Assembly: GCA_038321615.1 (NCBI GenBank)
Contig: JBBQFC010000004.1
Location: forward strand, 17,616 to 81,615
DNA from: JBBQFC01 sp038321615
Lineage (GTDB): Bacteria > Bacteroidota > Bacteroidia > Flavobacteriales_D > Cryomorphaceae
DNA: 64,000 nucleotides
Reading direction: 5' to 3'
Positions 16,785 through 24,809 of the stretch are shown here, piece after piece. Every line of letters starts with the position of its first letter. Positions within the stretch are counted from its first letter, which is position 1. The notes under the pieces are model-generated. The model was not told the DNA's origin. It was given only the letters and a program-made list of their open reading frames with translations, and ran no database searches. Made by a program: the position numbers and the translations under genes.

Positions 16785-17981
16785 CTAAACCGGAAATAAG
16801 GCAACGCTCGCCCCGACCCAATCCTTGTCCTTATTATATTTTACGCCGATCATCTCGCCTTTTGATACGCGCACAAGGTTATTGATCACTTTGGGGCGAG
16901 CTTCATGCTCTTCCCATACCATCATCATGCGGACTTCAAATTTTGCAGGTCCGGTAGGTGTTTCAACGATCGGCGCATAGCTGACTTTTCGCTGAAGCAA
17001 ATACTGATCGGGATGCTTCACTGCCATTATGTCGGCCATAGTAGGATGAAGATTCACTCCGCTTCCCGCAAAAGAAAAGAGGGGTTTGAGCACCCAATTT
17101 TCAAGATCTGATGGATATTCAGTTAACTCACTGAGATAATAGCACTCTGGCACATACTTGCTTCGCAACAGCGGCAGGGTATATTTGCTAATCCGGTAAA
17201 ACCAATTGGGATGACCCACCCACTCTGCATCCACGTCATCGGTAAAAGAAAACTCCCTGTTCAGATCACTATGTTGCTGCAGTTCGTCAAATATAATACG
17301 GTTGTAAATGCGCTTTACATCTACTTGGTTTCCATCCATGTCCACATAGTAAAGTCGGCGTCCGGATTTCTTCAGCTTGCTCAAGCAAAGCACTTTTATA
17401 CCGAGTAAAGCAGAAGTTACTACAAAGTCGATGTACGTGTTTTGGGTTTCCGGCTCAATTTCGAGCATCACTACTTCTTTCGGGTCACAATTGCCAACAA
17501 TAATGCGGCGCATTGTTTCGCGATAAGAATCCTTGTTAATTCCGCCGAAATAAGACTGATAACGTTCATCGATCTCATGGGCGTGTCGAAAGCCATCGGT
17601 GAGTAAATCTTGGAAGAAATACAAACTTGGAAAACCTTGGAGTTCGATAAGCTGGGGAATAATATTACCGCTTTCGTCCGCGCATATCCCAAAATCCATT
17701 TGGATAAATCGGCTTTTGCTGTCTTCGCGCGGCACGATCAGATCGGGCGTGCCAAACGCGCGCTGGGTCAACTTCAAGAAATCGGGTCGTACGAGCACAT
17801 CGCTAATCTGCTCGCATGCTTCGAGTAATTTATCCTTCAGCTCCTGATCCAAGAATATCGGCGTTTCGCAGAGGCGAAAAGTAGGCCCAATTCCATAGGT
17901 TCCGTTTACATACTCCATAAATGCCGCATACCTTTCTGGCGTAAAATTGGCATTAAATGCAGTTCGGACTTCTGGAATCAT
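16785..17981 (-). CDS. ATP-grasp-like ligase, possibly circularly permuted
   Basis: 398 residues, no signal peptide. Motifs are consistent with an ATP-grasp domain: WVLKPLFSFAGSGV (Lys plus glycine loop), YLLQRKVSY (adenine-contact strand) and FEVRMMMV. The acidic segments QMDFGICADE and IELQGFPS come before the nucleotide-binding part, an order seen in circularly permuted ATP-grasp and glutathionylspermidine-synthase-like proteins. It is the last gene of a four-gene operon, 11 bases after the amidotransferase. Reaction and substrate unknown; amide-bond formation is inference. The exact family is not recognised. Confidence 0.62.
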   Translation of the reverse strand: MIPEVRTAFNANFTPERYAAFMEYVNGTYGIGPTFRLCETPIFLDQELKDKLLEACEQISDVLVRPDFLKLTQRAFGTPDLIVPREDSKSRFIQMDFGICADESGNIIPQLIELQGFPSLYFFQDLLTDGFRHAHEIDERYQSYFGGINKDSYRETMRRIIVGNCDPKEVVMLEIEPETQNTYIDFVVTSALLGIKVLCLSKLKKSGRRLYYVDMDGNQVDVKRIYNRIIFDELQQHSDLNREFSFTDDVDAEWVGHPNWFYRISKYTLPLLRSKYVPECYYLSELTEYPSDLENWVLKPLFSFAGSGVNLHPTMADIMAVKHPDQYLLQRKVSYAPIVETPTGPAKFEVRMMMVWEEHEARPKVINNLVRVSKGEMIGVKYNKDKDWVGASVALFPV

Positions 17982-17992
17982 TTCGATTTGAA

Positions 17993-18823
17993 TTAGGCGT
18001 ATTCCATTCGCATATGCTTCATGGCAGTGCGCAGGAATGACGGAATTACCATGTGATGAGTCCGTGCAATATGCTCTGGGTGCTCCAAGCTTTTCATCAT
18101 AGCATTGTACTTGCGCACGCTGTGATTTTTGATTACCACTTCCCGGTTTTCTTCCTTTTCGAAATGCACGTACATCCCTTTTGGATCTGCCTCGGGGTGG
18201 TACTGCGTTCCTACCATATACGGCGAAAACCGCACCGCCATAATGGCCCGCTCCATTTGAACGTGGGTACGAATTTTCTCCAGAGATAAAATGGAAGCAC
18301 CGCGCTTTTTAAATACGCTTAACTTGGGTTGTACCAATTGCCAATCGCGGCTATCCACAATGTAATAAGGATCGTCGAGTCCAGCCAACATTGGATCGTC
18401 GGCGCCAGCCTTTGTTTTATGGCAGGGATAGATACCGAAGGATGGCACGCTGCGCAGGTTTACATCGCCTAGCCCAAAGTGGTTGCAAACCATCTGAAAA
18501 GAGTGACAGATGAAGAAGACGTGCTTTTTGTGTGGGGCTTCGGAAGCATTGTGCTTCCATACTGAGTCCACCCAATTGTACCATGCTACATCCCATTTGC
18601 CATCGCCCTCCAGCGGATTGCCAGGACCGCCTGATGAAATGTAGAGATCGAAACTCAGATCGGGAAGCTCACATTTGCCGCGCACATCAAACTCCTGATA
18701 CTCGATTTCATTGGCAAAATCGCCTAAAATCTCTTTTATAGCGCGGATTCCCTGATTGGAAATCCCTTCATACATGTTAAGCAGAGCCAACCTAAAAGGC
18801 CGCTTCAAATCATTGACCATCAC
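17993..18823 (-). CDS. Class-I glutamine amidotransferase-like protein
   Basis: 276 residues with a complete class-I triad: nucleophile Cys106 in FFICHSFQ, His209 and Glu211 in GTQYHPEAD, and an oxyanion-type loop SSGGPGNP near 63-70. The elbow ICHSFQ differs from the common GxCxGxQ: His and Ser stand where Leu/Tyr and Gly are usual. The enzyme may release ammonia from glutamine, or cleave a gamma-glutamyl bond, for a neighbouring ATP-grasp partner. It lies 31 bases after the repeat-tail ATP-grasp gene and 11 before the second ATP-grasp gene, all one operon. Confidence 0.83.
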   Translation of the reverse strand: MMVNDLKRPFRLALLNMYEGISNQGIRAIKEILGDFANEIEYQEFDVRGKCELPDLSFDLYISSGGPGNPLEGDGKWDVAWYNWVDSVWKHNASEAPHKKHVFFICHSFQMVCNHFGLGDVNLRSVPSFGIYPCHKTKAGADDPMLAGLDDPYYIVDSRDWQLVQPKLSVFKKRGASILSLEKIRTHVQMERAIMAVRFSPYMVGTQYHPEADPKGMYVHFEKEENREVVIKNHSVRKYNAMMKSLEHPEHIARTHHMVIPSFLRTAMKHMRMEYA

Positions 18824-18854
18824 TTCCTTTTCTCTAATGCGAACGCAGGCTCGC

Positions 18855-20963
18855 TTATTTCTTCTTTGGGCCTTTGGGCATTGCTCGTTTTACTTCAACC
18901 TTTTCGGCTGAAGTACCTACCGCAGGCGTTTTTTCCTTTTTGATCGAAGACTTACGAGCCGCTTTGGCCATAGTTGGGGCCGCGGTGGGCGTAGCTTTCA
19001 CGCTTAAAGCCGACTTTGGTTTAACAGGGGCATTTGAACTGGTAGAAGCTGCTTTAGCCGGTTCAGTAGATTTTTTCGGACTGGTTGGTTTCGTAGGCAT
19101 TGTACGCTTCATGCCTTGTGCCCTTAGCACTGCTGCTTTTGGAGCTGCGGATTTCGGCGTATCAGTCTTTACGGCTTTCGCTCCAACGGATTTTGGTGCT
19201 TTCGACAGCACAGCTATGGGCGCTTTTGGTGCTACCGATTTAACCACTTTTGGTGCACTAGATTTAGTTTCTGGTTTGGCTTCAACGGTTGCTTCAGGCA
19301 CCTTGGCTTCACTCACTTTTGCGACAGTATTTAGGCGGGGCTTAGGCCCACGCTTTCCTTTCACTTTGGTAACAGTGGCTCCTTCGGCCTTTACACGCGG
19401 CTTGAGTCCACGCTTTCCTTTTGCCGTTGCGGTAATTGCTCCGTCGACCTTAACACGTGGTTTCGGACCTGGTTTGGCTTTTACTTTAGGCGTAATATCT
19501 CCTTCGGCCTTAGTACGCGGCTTAGGCCCACGCTTTGCTTTCACTTTGGGTGCAGTGGCTCCTTCGGCCTTAATACGCGGCTTCGGCCCTCGCTTTCCTT
19601 TTACTTTAGGTGCAGCGTCTCCTTCTGCCTTCATACGTGGCTTCGGCCCTGGCTTTCCTTTTACTTTGGGTGTAGTGTCTCCATCTGCCTTCATACGCGG
19701 CTTTGGCCCTGGCTTTCCTTTTACTTTGGGTGCAGTGTCTCCTTCGGCCTTCATACGTGGCTTCGGCCCTGGCTTTCCTTTCACTTTAGGCGTAACGTCT
19801 CCTTCGGCCTTGGCTCGCGGCTTTGGCCCTGGCTTTCCTTTCACTTTGGTAATTGCGGCTCCTTCGGCATTAACATTAACGCGTGGCTTAGGCCCGGGCT
19901 TCCCTTTTACTTTGGGCGTAGCGTCCGCTTCGGCCTTAGCTTTTGGCTTCGGTCCTGGTTTGCCTTTTACTGCTACCGATGTCCTTGAAGAAGGGCTGTT
20001 AGCTACAGATGTCGGCTTTGACGTGCCAAATTGATTTGCGACAAACGTTCCCCAGGTGAGGTTCATCTGTCCGTCTTTGTGGGTTTTGGCTCGCGCTATG
20101 GCCATATCAGCAGCATGCTCCACCACCCATTCGAAATTCTCCTGACCCACACTATTCACATCGGCATCAGGCGCGGGATTGCAGAAATCGATGGCATAAG
20201 GCACCCCATCGCGCACGGCAAATTCTACGGTATTAAAATCATAACCGAGCGCTTCATTCAATTTAATCACGCCTTTTCGTACTTTTTCCAACATCGCCGA
20301 AGCTACTGGAGGCGCATTGTGTACATAGCGTAAATGGTGCGGATTGCGTGGCTCGTATTGCATAATGCGCACATCGTTTCCGCCCAAGCAATAGCATCGG
20401 AAATACTCGGTAAACTGAATTTCTTCCTGAAGCATCATTACCAACTGTCCGGTTTCCGAATGGCGGGCAAATAGTTCATTGGCATTCTCGAGCCTATAAA
20501 CGCTCTTCCAACCACCACCAGAGTGCGGCTTCATATAGGCAGGAAAGCCTATATATTTAAATATACTTTCCCAGTCCATAGGGAATTTCAGATTGCGAAA
20601 CGAATTATGGTCGGTATCTGCCGGGCGCTCATGCGATGGGAGAATGACTGTTTTCGGAACGTCCACACCAACATGCATCGCGAGGGCATTATTGAAGAAT
20701 TTTTCATCGGAACTCCACCAAAACGGATTGTTCAAAACGGCTGTACCTCCAATGGCTGCATTTTTTAAATATGCCCGGTAGAAGGGTACGTCTTGCGATA
20801 TGCGGTCTATTATTACGGCATAATCGGTAGGCTTTGCCTGCTGCACCATTTCGATAGAAACAGCTTCGGCTTTGATGCCTTTCTCGGCTTTTTGATTTAC
20901 ACGCTCAATAAAGGCCTGGGGAAAGGTATTTTCCTGGCCGTAAAGGATTCCGATTTTCTTCAT
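18855..20963 (-). CDS. ATP-grasp ligase with long Lys/Pro/Ala repeat tail
   Basis: 702 residues from the ATG at 20963; the frame extends upstream but MKKIGILYGQE is the natural start. Residues 1 to about 330 are an ATP-grasp domain of the D-Ala-D-Ala-ligase type: AYMKPHSGGGWKSV (ATP Lys and glycine loop), MMLQEEI (adenine strand) and VEFAVRDGVPYAIDFCNP (Mg site). Residues about 333-543 are eleven copies of a 20-residue unit starting KGKPGPKPR or KGKRGPKPR, followed by a further 160 residues rich in Lys, Ala, Pro and Ser, ending GPKKK. The tail is strongly basic and must be disordered; nucleic-acid or polyanion binding, or serving as the modified substrate, are options. Second gene of the esterase-led operon. 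Confidence 0.82.
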   Translation of the reverse strand: MKKIGILYGQENTFPQAFIERVNQKAEKGIKAEAVSIEMVQQAKPTDYAVIIDRISQDVPFYRAYLKNAAIGGTAVLNNPFWWSSDEKFFNNALAMHVGVDVPKTVILPSHERPADTDHNSFRNLKFPMDWESIFKYIGFPAYMKPHSGGGWKSVYRLENANELFARHSETGQLVMMLQEEIQFTEYFRCYCLGGNDVRIMQYEPRNPHHLRYVHNAPPVASAMLEKVRKGVIKLNEALGYDFNTVEFAVRDGVPYAIDFCNPAPDADVNSVGQENFEWVVEHAADMAIARAKTHKDGQMNLTWGTFVANQFGTSKPTSVANSPSSRTSVAVKGKPGPKPKAKAEADATPKVKGKPGPKPRVNVNAEGAAITKVKGKPGPKPRAKAEGDVTPKVKGKPGPKPRMKAEGDTAPKVKGKPGPKPRMKADGDTTPKVKGKPGPKPRMKAEGDAAPKVKGKRGPKPRIKAEGATAPKVKAKRGPKPRTKAEGDITPKVKAKPGPKPRVKVDGAITATAKGKRGLKPRVKAEGATVTKVKGKRGPKPRLNTVAKVSEAKVPEATVEAKPETKSSAPKVVKSVAPKAPIAVLSKAPKSVGAKAVKTDTPKSAAPKAAVLRAQGMKRTMPTKPTSPKKSTEPAKAASTSSNAPVKPKSALSVKATPTAAPTMAKAARKSSIKKEKTPAVGTSAEKVEVKRAMPKGPKKK
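19334..19967 (-). repeat. Tandem 60-bp repeats coding for a basic KGKPGPKPR unit
   Basis: About ten full and one partial copy of a 60-bp unit (one copy is 66 bp) within the ATP-grasp gene. Each encodes a 20-residue unit of pattern KGK(P/R)GPKPRxKAEGDxxPKV. Copies 4, 5 and 6 (in protein order) are nearly identical at both protein and DNA level, while outer copies have drifted, as expected for repeat growth by slippage or unequal exchange from the middle. The KRGPKPR variant resembles, but is not, the AT-hook core. Confidence 0.93.
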
Positions 20964-21003
20964 TTTTTGGTTTTTTTGGGTTGGTGCAATTTGGTGGTGC
21001 AAT

Positions 21004-21714
21004 TTAAATTTTAGAAAGGTAATCTGGAAACATCGTTCGCCACAACGGCCAATCATGTTCTGCCCAGCGACGTTCATCCATCCATACGTTCATATTCTTT
21101 TCCTGAAGAAGCCCACCCAATTTAAGGTTGGCATCTTTACAGATATCCCATTCGCCATAGCCGAGTATTACTTTAAGCTTCCACAATTCGGGATTTTGAT
21201 CGCCCTTTATGTAATCTATCGGATTGTTGAAATAAACGTTATCATCGTAGTAACCATCTACAAAAGAGCGAATATCGAAAGCGCCACTCATGCTGATTAA
21301 ATGGCTCACCATTTCGGGGTGCTTGAAGGCAAAATTGGCCGCATGGAATCCACCAAAACTGGCGCCAGCTACCACGACCTTATTGATGCCGTAGCTTTCG
21401 CGAATAGCGCCTACAACTTCTTCGGCAATAAACTTATCATACCACATGTGGTTTTTAACGCGCTCGGCTGGATGAATTTTCTTGTTATACCAGCTGTATT
21501 TATCTATGCTGTCGGGGCAATAAATCTTAAACCGCCCTTCATTTAGCAAATTGGCAGCAGAGTCGATCAATTTGAAATCTTTACTTTCAAAATGCCGACC
21601 CATAGTGGTCGGAAAAATGATAACCGGAGTGCCGTAATGACCATAAACCAACATTTCGAACTCCTTGCCAAGGGTGGGCGAATTCCACTTAATGTGTTCT
21701 TCTTTTACCTGCAT
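21004..21714 (-). CDS. Esterase-family alpha/beta hydrolase
   Basis: 236 residues with the nucleophile elbow GASFGG (Ser119), a catalytic Asp in GEWDIC (Asp190) and His in AEHDW (His220), so the triad is complete. No signal peptide. The family resembles the small cytoplasmic esterases of COG4947 type. It is the first gene of the operon that continues with the repeat-tail ATP-grasp, amidotransferase and second ATP-grasp genes, and has a good promoter upstream. A hydrolase that releases or edits the product made by the ligases is a reasonable guess. Confidence 0.82.
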   Translation of the reverse strand: MQVKEEHIKWNSPTLGKEFEMLVYGHYGTPVIIFPTTMGRHFESKDFKLIDSAANLLNEGRFKIYCPDSIDKYSWYNKKIHPAERVKNHMWYDKFIAEEVVGAIRESYGINKVVVAGASFGGFHAANFAFKHPEMVSHLISMSGAFDIRSFVDGYYDDNVYFNNPIDYIKGDQNPELWKLKVILGYGEWDICKDANLKLGGLLQEKNMNVWMDERRWAEHDWPLWRTMFPDYLSKI

Positions 21715-21746
21715 AAGTGTGTCGTCGACGCTTTGAATCGCATGAG

Positions 21747-21779
21747 CAAAGTTAAAACTATATCAATTTGTTAAACAAA
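21747..21779 (-). promoter_or_regulatory. Promoter of the esterase/ATP-grasp/amidotransferase operon
   Basis: On the minus strand a TTTG (21779-21776) precedes TAACTTTG (21754-21747) by 21 bases, matching the Bacteroidota -33/-7 arrangement. Transcription should start near 21741, giving a leader of about 27 bases before the ATG at 21714. Confidence 0.6.
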
Positions 21780-22069
21780 GGGAAGAAATTCTTTGGTAAA
21801 CTCTGAAAATCATGCATTTCGGGCGCTGATTTTACATTGATAGGAGGAAGATTGAAGCTAAAAAAGCGAACTTCCAACCTTTTGAAATCTGGTAATGTGA
21901 AATATTTAACTCGGGCTGACATTGCTCTGAAACTGAATTTTACCTGTCGCAGCTAGCTTTTTTCTAATTTTCAGATTAATTGAAAATAAGCATATGAAAC
22001 TTAGATTAGGTTAATGTTAAGAATTCTTTAATTTTATCCTCCCGCATAAAAAGCGGCAAAGCTTCAAAG
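21780..22069. other. Intergenic region (355 bases in all from 21715) without a gene
   Basis: Between the divergent esterase gene and the small basic protein gene. The minus-strand promoter is at its left edge. The rest is AT-rich with no family-like reading frame, no strong hairpin and no clear plus-strand promoter that I can see. Confidence 0.5.
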
Positions 22070-22384
22070 ATGCATGGTATTGAGAGAACGTTCAAGTTTG
22101 AGAACGGTGAGAAGATTAAAGGCAAGTTCAAAATCGTCGCTATTGCCAAAAAGCGAAAGAGCAAGAAAAAGTGGCGGCCTGTTGTCTGGAAAGGGACTAT
22201 CAACGACAAAGAAATTAAAATCGTGCAACTCTCTGCGGAGCCTGCTGCCATAGAAGATTTCGACTGGAAGGAATTCCCAAAAAAATATGAAGTGGTGAAA
22301 GCCTACATCGCCGATGCCATCGAAGAGTATTTTACAGAAACCGATCCCGTTGTCTTTGCAAAAAGTTTAAAAACCAAGCATTAA
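22070..22384 (+). CDS. Small basic protein of unknown function
   Basis: 104 residues, no signal peptide and no membrane helix. The N-terminal half is beta-like and lysine-rich (IAKKRKSKKKWRP), the C-terminal half acidic and helical (IADAIEEYFTE). The amino-acid composition and lack of overlap with another gene make it likely real. It ends 3 bases before the convergent glycogen synthase gene ends. Family not recognised. Confidence 0.55.
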   Translation: MHGIERTFKFENGEKIKGKFKIVAIAKKRKSKKKWRPVVWKGTINDKEIKIVQLSAEPAAIEDFDWKEFPKKYEVVKAYIADAIEEYFTETDPVVFAKSLKTKH

Positions 22385-22387
22385 ACA

Positions 22388-24214
22388 TTATTCCGCTTTT
22401 TCTTTAGCATGTACCTTTATCGCTTGATTGTAAGCCTTTTGGTAATTCTCAATCAATACATTCCAATCGAAGTTTTCCGAAAAGTCTTCTAATCTATTTC
22501 GCTGAATCATTCGGTAACGTCGGTTTGACTTGACGAAGTGAAGCATATAGCGACCGAGGTCTTCCACCGCTTTTTTCTCGGGTTGCTTCTTGCGCTGAAG
22601 CACATAGATTCCCCGCTCCTCATGATCGGCTTCCATACTCTCTACATAGCTTCCAAAACCCGAAAGGTCGGATGTAATAGCCGGAACGCCACGTGCTACG
22701 CACTCCAGCGGAGTGTAACCCCAAGGCTCATAATAACTCGGAAAAATACCAAGGTGGCAACCCCGCACAAACTGTCCATAGTCGAGTCCGAAGAGCGGGT
22801 TGGTAGATTCAATAAAATCGGGATGATATACCAATTTAACCCGATCTAGGGGAGAATTAACCATTTGGTTACCCCGCATGTAATTGAGAATTTCGTCTTC
22901 AATATCATTCACTAAATTATGGGTGATAATTATTGGCCACGACTTCGTTTTCCACGACTGGATAGTCCTCCGGTAGCGCAGCTTCCAATAGTCGTCGATC
23001 AATTCGTTCAAGTTGGGCAATTTATGCTCCTCACTGCTGCCGGTGGCTGCATAAAAAAGGCGCTCACCAAGTTGCTTTTCGATGGCTTCGCAATTGCGCT
23101 TAATCTCTTGCATTACCCCGCGCGATTCGAGCACGTCGGGATTTATACTCCAAGTGGGTTTCTTGGTTATGAAAAACATTACCACCGTTTTCTTGATCCC
23201 TTCTTTAACCATTTGTGCATTCAGCCATTTGAGAGCTTCGAGGGTTATGTCATAGCCCTTATTGCGGAACTCGTAACGACCAGAAGTAAAAAAGTAGAGG
23301 GTATTATCAAGGTCGAAATTGTACGAGCTAAAGAAATGTCCAATTACGAATTCGTGAATCTTGTCTTTGTATAATTGATGGCGGTTATGCACCTCGTGAT
23401 AAGCCACGTAGCGGGTAATGTTCAAGCCATTTGGAGTAATAAGATGGGGTTTTACACCTAAAAGATGCTCGCATTCCAATCCGGTAACGTCGCTCACCGT
23501 GGTGAAACAATCTGTGGAATGCGCTGCACCTCGCTCGATCTGAACCTGGGGTAGAATCCCAAATTTCCGGGACTCAACCTGCCAATCGAAGTTGGGAAGT
23601 TTCTTGTAAAATCCAGGATCATTGCCCGCCAGATACCTACCAAGCATAGTAGCGTGGGTGGTAAAAACAGTTGAAATCGGTAATCCTTCGCGCTTGATAT
23701 CCAAAATGGGAAGGGCGGACATCCACTCATGGAAGTGGGCAACGATGGGGCGGGTATTTCGGACTACTTCTTTGGAGAGTATGGTGAAGAAGGTGCGATT
23801 GAGGTCTGCCCACATCATCATTTTTTCCAGAAGCGAATCTTCCTTGTTCGTATTTATGCCGAGATCGAGATTGAGGTGTCGGTGGAGGGTATCAATTCTA
23901 TTGAAAACATTTTGAGGGTTCAACAGCACCACGCGCGGGCGGCCTGTAACCAGCCATCGACCGTACCACGCCTCGTAACCCATAGCGCGCATTTTATCGA
24001 CGGTGCGGCCAATGGGATCCGTAGCATTTTGAATCGGTTCAAACTCAGCGCTGATGTCTTCTGTTTCCAGCGGGCCAAGGAGGCAATAATCATCACCCCA
24101 AAGATCGATAGCGGCGGGCACTTTCGAACGAATTACGGTATAGATACCTCCCACTTGGTTGCATACTTCCCAAGCGCATTCTATTATTAATGGATTCTTT
24201 TTGGTAGTGCTCAT
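22388..24214 (-). CDS. Glycogen synthase, eukaryotic-type GT3 family
   Basis: 608 residues. The opening CAWEVCNQVGGIYTVI, the HFHEWM and FTTHATMLGRYL segments, and the C-terminal YEPWGYTPLECVARGVPAITSDLSGFG are those of GT3 glycogen synthases of animals and fungi, not the shorter bacterial GlgA (GT5). The catalytic nucleotide-sugar end with E-x7-E is present (EPWGYTPLE). It transfers glucose, probably from UDP-glucose, to growing glycogen in the cytoplasm. GT3 enzymes are known in Bacteroidota. No other glg gene is adjacent. Confidence 0.9.
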   Translation of the reverse strand: MSTTKKNPLIIECAWEVCNQVGGIYTVIRSKVPAAIDLWGDDYCLLGPLETEDISAEFEPIQNATDPIGRTVDKMRAMGYEAWYGRWLVTGRPRVVLLNPQNVFNRIDTLHRHLNLDLGINTNKEDSLLEKMMMWADLNRTFFTILSKEVVRNTRPIVAHFHEWMSALPILDIKREGLPISTVFTTHATMLGRYLAGNDPGFYKKLPNFDWQVESRKFGILPQVQIERGAAHSTDCFTTVSDVTGLECEHLLGVKPHLITPNGLNITRYVAYHEVHNRHQLYKDKIHEFVIGHFFSSYNFDLDNTLYFFTSGRYEFRNKGYDITLEALKWLNAQMVKEGIKKTVVMFFITKKPTWSINPDVLESRGVMQEIKRNCEAIEKQLGERLFYAATGSSEEHKLPNLNELIDDYWKLRYRRTIQSWKTKSWPIIITHNLVNDIEDEILNYMRGNQMVNSPLDRVKLVYHPDFIESTNPLFGLDYGQFVRGCHLGIFPSYYEPWGYTPLECVARGVPAITSDLSGFGSYVESMEADHEERGIYVLQRKKQPEKKAVEDLGRYMLHFVKSNRRYRMIQRNRLEDFSENFDWNVLIENYQKAYNQAIKVHAKEKAE

Positions 24215-24307
24215 TCAACGATCGGAATAGGTGTGATCCAAAGTAAAGCATTCTGGCCTAAACATTGCAAGCCTTTTCGACACAGAATAATAATTCCGAA
24301 GGGATCC

Positions 24308-24341
24308 AAAATAAAATCCCGAGACAAGGATGCATCGGGAT
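24308..24341 (-). terminator. Terminator of tRNA-Arg
   Basis: On the minus strand ATCCCGA and TCGGGAT (24341-24335 and 24322-24316) form a 7-bp stem with a 12-base loop, followed by TTTATTTT. It lies 10 bases after the tRNA 3' end. Confidence 0.6.
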
Positions 24342-24351
24342 ATAAACTGAG

Positions 24352-24425
24352 TGATCGCGACAGGACTCGAACCTGTGACCGTCTGCTTAGAAGGCAGATG
24401 CTCTATCCATCTGAGCTACGCGACC
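24352..24425 (-). tRNA. tRNA-Arg (anticodon TCT)
   Basis: The minus strand folds as a cloverleaf: acceptor GGTCGCG with CGCGATC (one G-T pair), D arm GCTC/GAGC, anticodon stem TCTGC/GCAGA around loop CTTCTAA, and T arm ACAGG/CCTGT with loop TTCGAGT. Anticodon TCT reads AGA and AGG. Discriminator base is A; CCA is not encoded. A -7 box TATCTTTG lies 16 bases upstream. Confidence 0.96.
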
Positions 24426-24441
24426 CTGAAATAATGGAGCG

Positions 24442-24449
24442 CAAAGATA
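24442..24449 (-). promoter_or_regulatory. Bacteroidota -7 box for tRNA-Arg
   Basis: Reads TATCTTTG on the minus strand, an exact TAnnTTTG match, 16 bases before the mature tRNA 5' end. No -33 TTTG at standard spacing. Confidence 0.45.
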
Positions 24450-24809
24450 CTATTTTCAGCGGGAATGGATGTCGCGAATTTCGATGCTATTGAAAAATTC
24501 GGCTCTTCCTTGGCCTATTTTTTAACGGTAAAAAGCGGAGTTCAGAATCCTATTAAAACACGTGCTTTGATATTGTCTATTGGCCCAAATGATGGATTTC
24601 CTAAAAACATTTATATTATGAACTCTATCGTTCAACCGTTCTAAAACTCGTCGACACGCTTTCTTTCTTACTTTCTTTCTTACTCTAGACGAGCAAGGTT
24701 TTTCTAAATGGAATAATTAACGCTAGTTAACCCTAAGGAAACATTTTAATAACACAATTTACATAACGCTTAGCCTTCCTTTCCGTAAGACTTTGGAAAG
24801 GTTTAGCAC
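24450..24809. other. 360-base intergenic region with a short tandem repeat
   Basis: Between the tRNA and the phosphatase gene. It contains two copies of TTTCTTTCTTAC near 24660-24683. No gene, no strong hairpin. The plus-strand promoter of the phosphatase gene is expected here but not clear. Confidence 0.5.

Noticed and set aside
19334..19967. CRISPR array
   Set aside because: The 60-bp units have no distinct spacers; every base is part of an in-frame coding repeat.
18874..20034. Long plus-strand open frame opposite the ATP-grasp repeat tail
   Set aside because: Its repeats are the exact antisense of the Lys/Pro repeats, giving an artificial Gly/Phe/Pro sequence; the minus strand has the ATP-grasp domain and a start codon.
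22006..22251. Minus-strand frame overlapping the small basic protein
   Set aside because: The plus-strand frame has natural composition and ends just before the convergent gene; the opposite frame reads as a shadow.
24660..24683. Short tandem TTTCTTTCTTAC repeat as a regulatory element
   Set aside because: Only two copies, in a region with no clear promoter; likely simple-sequence.
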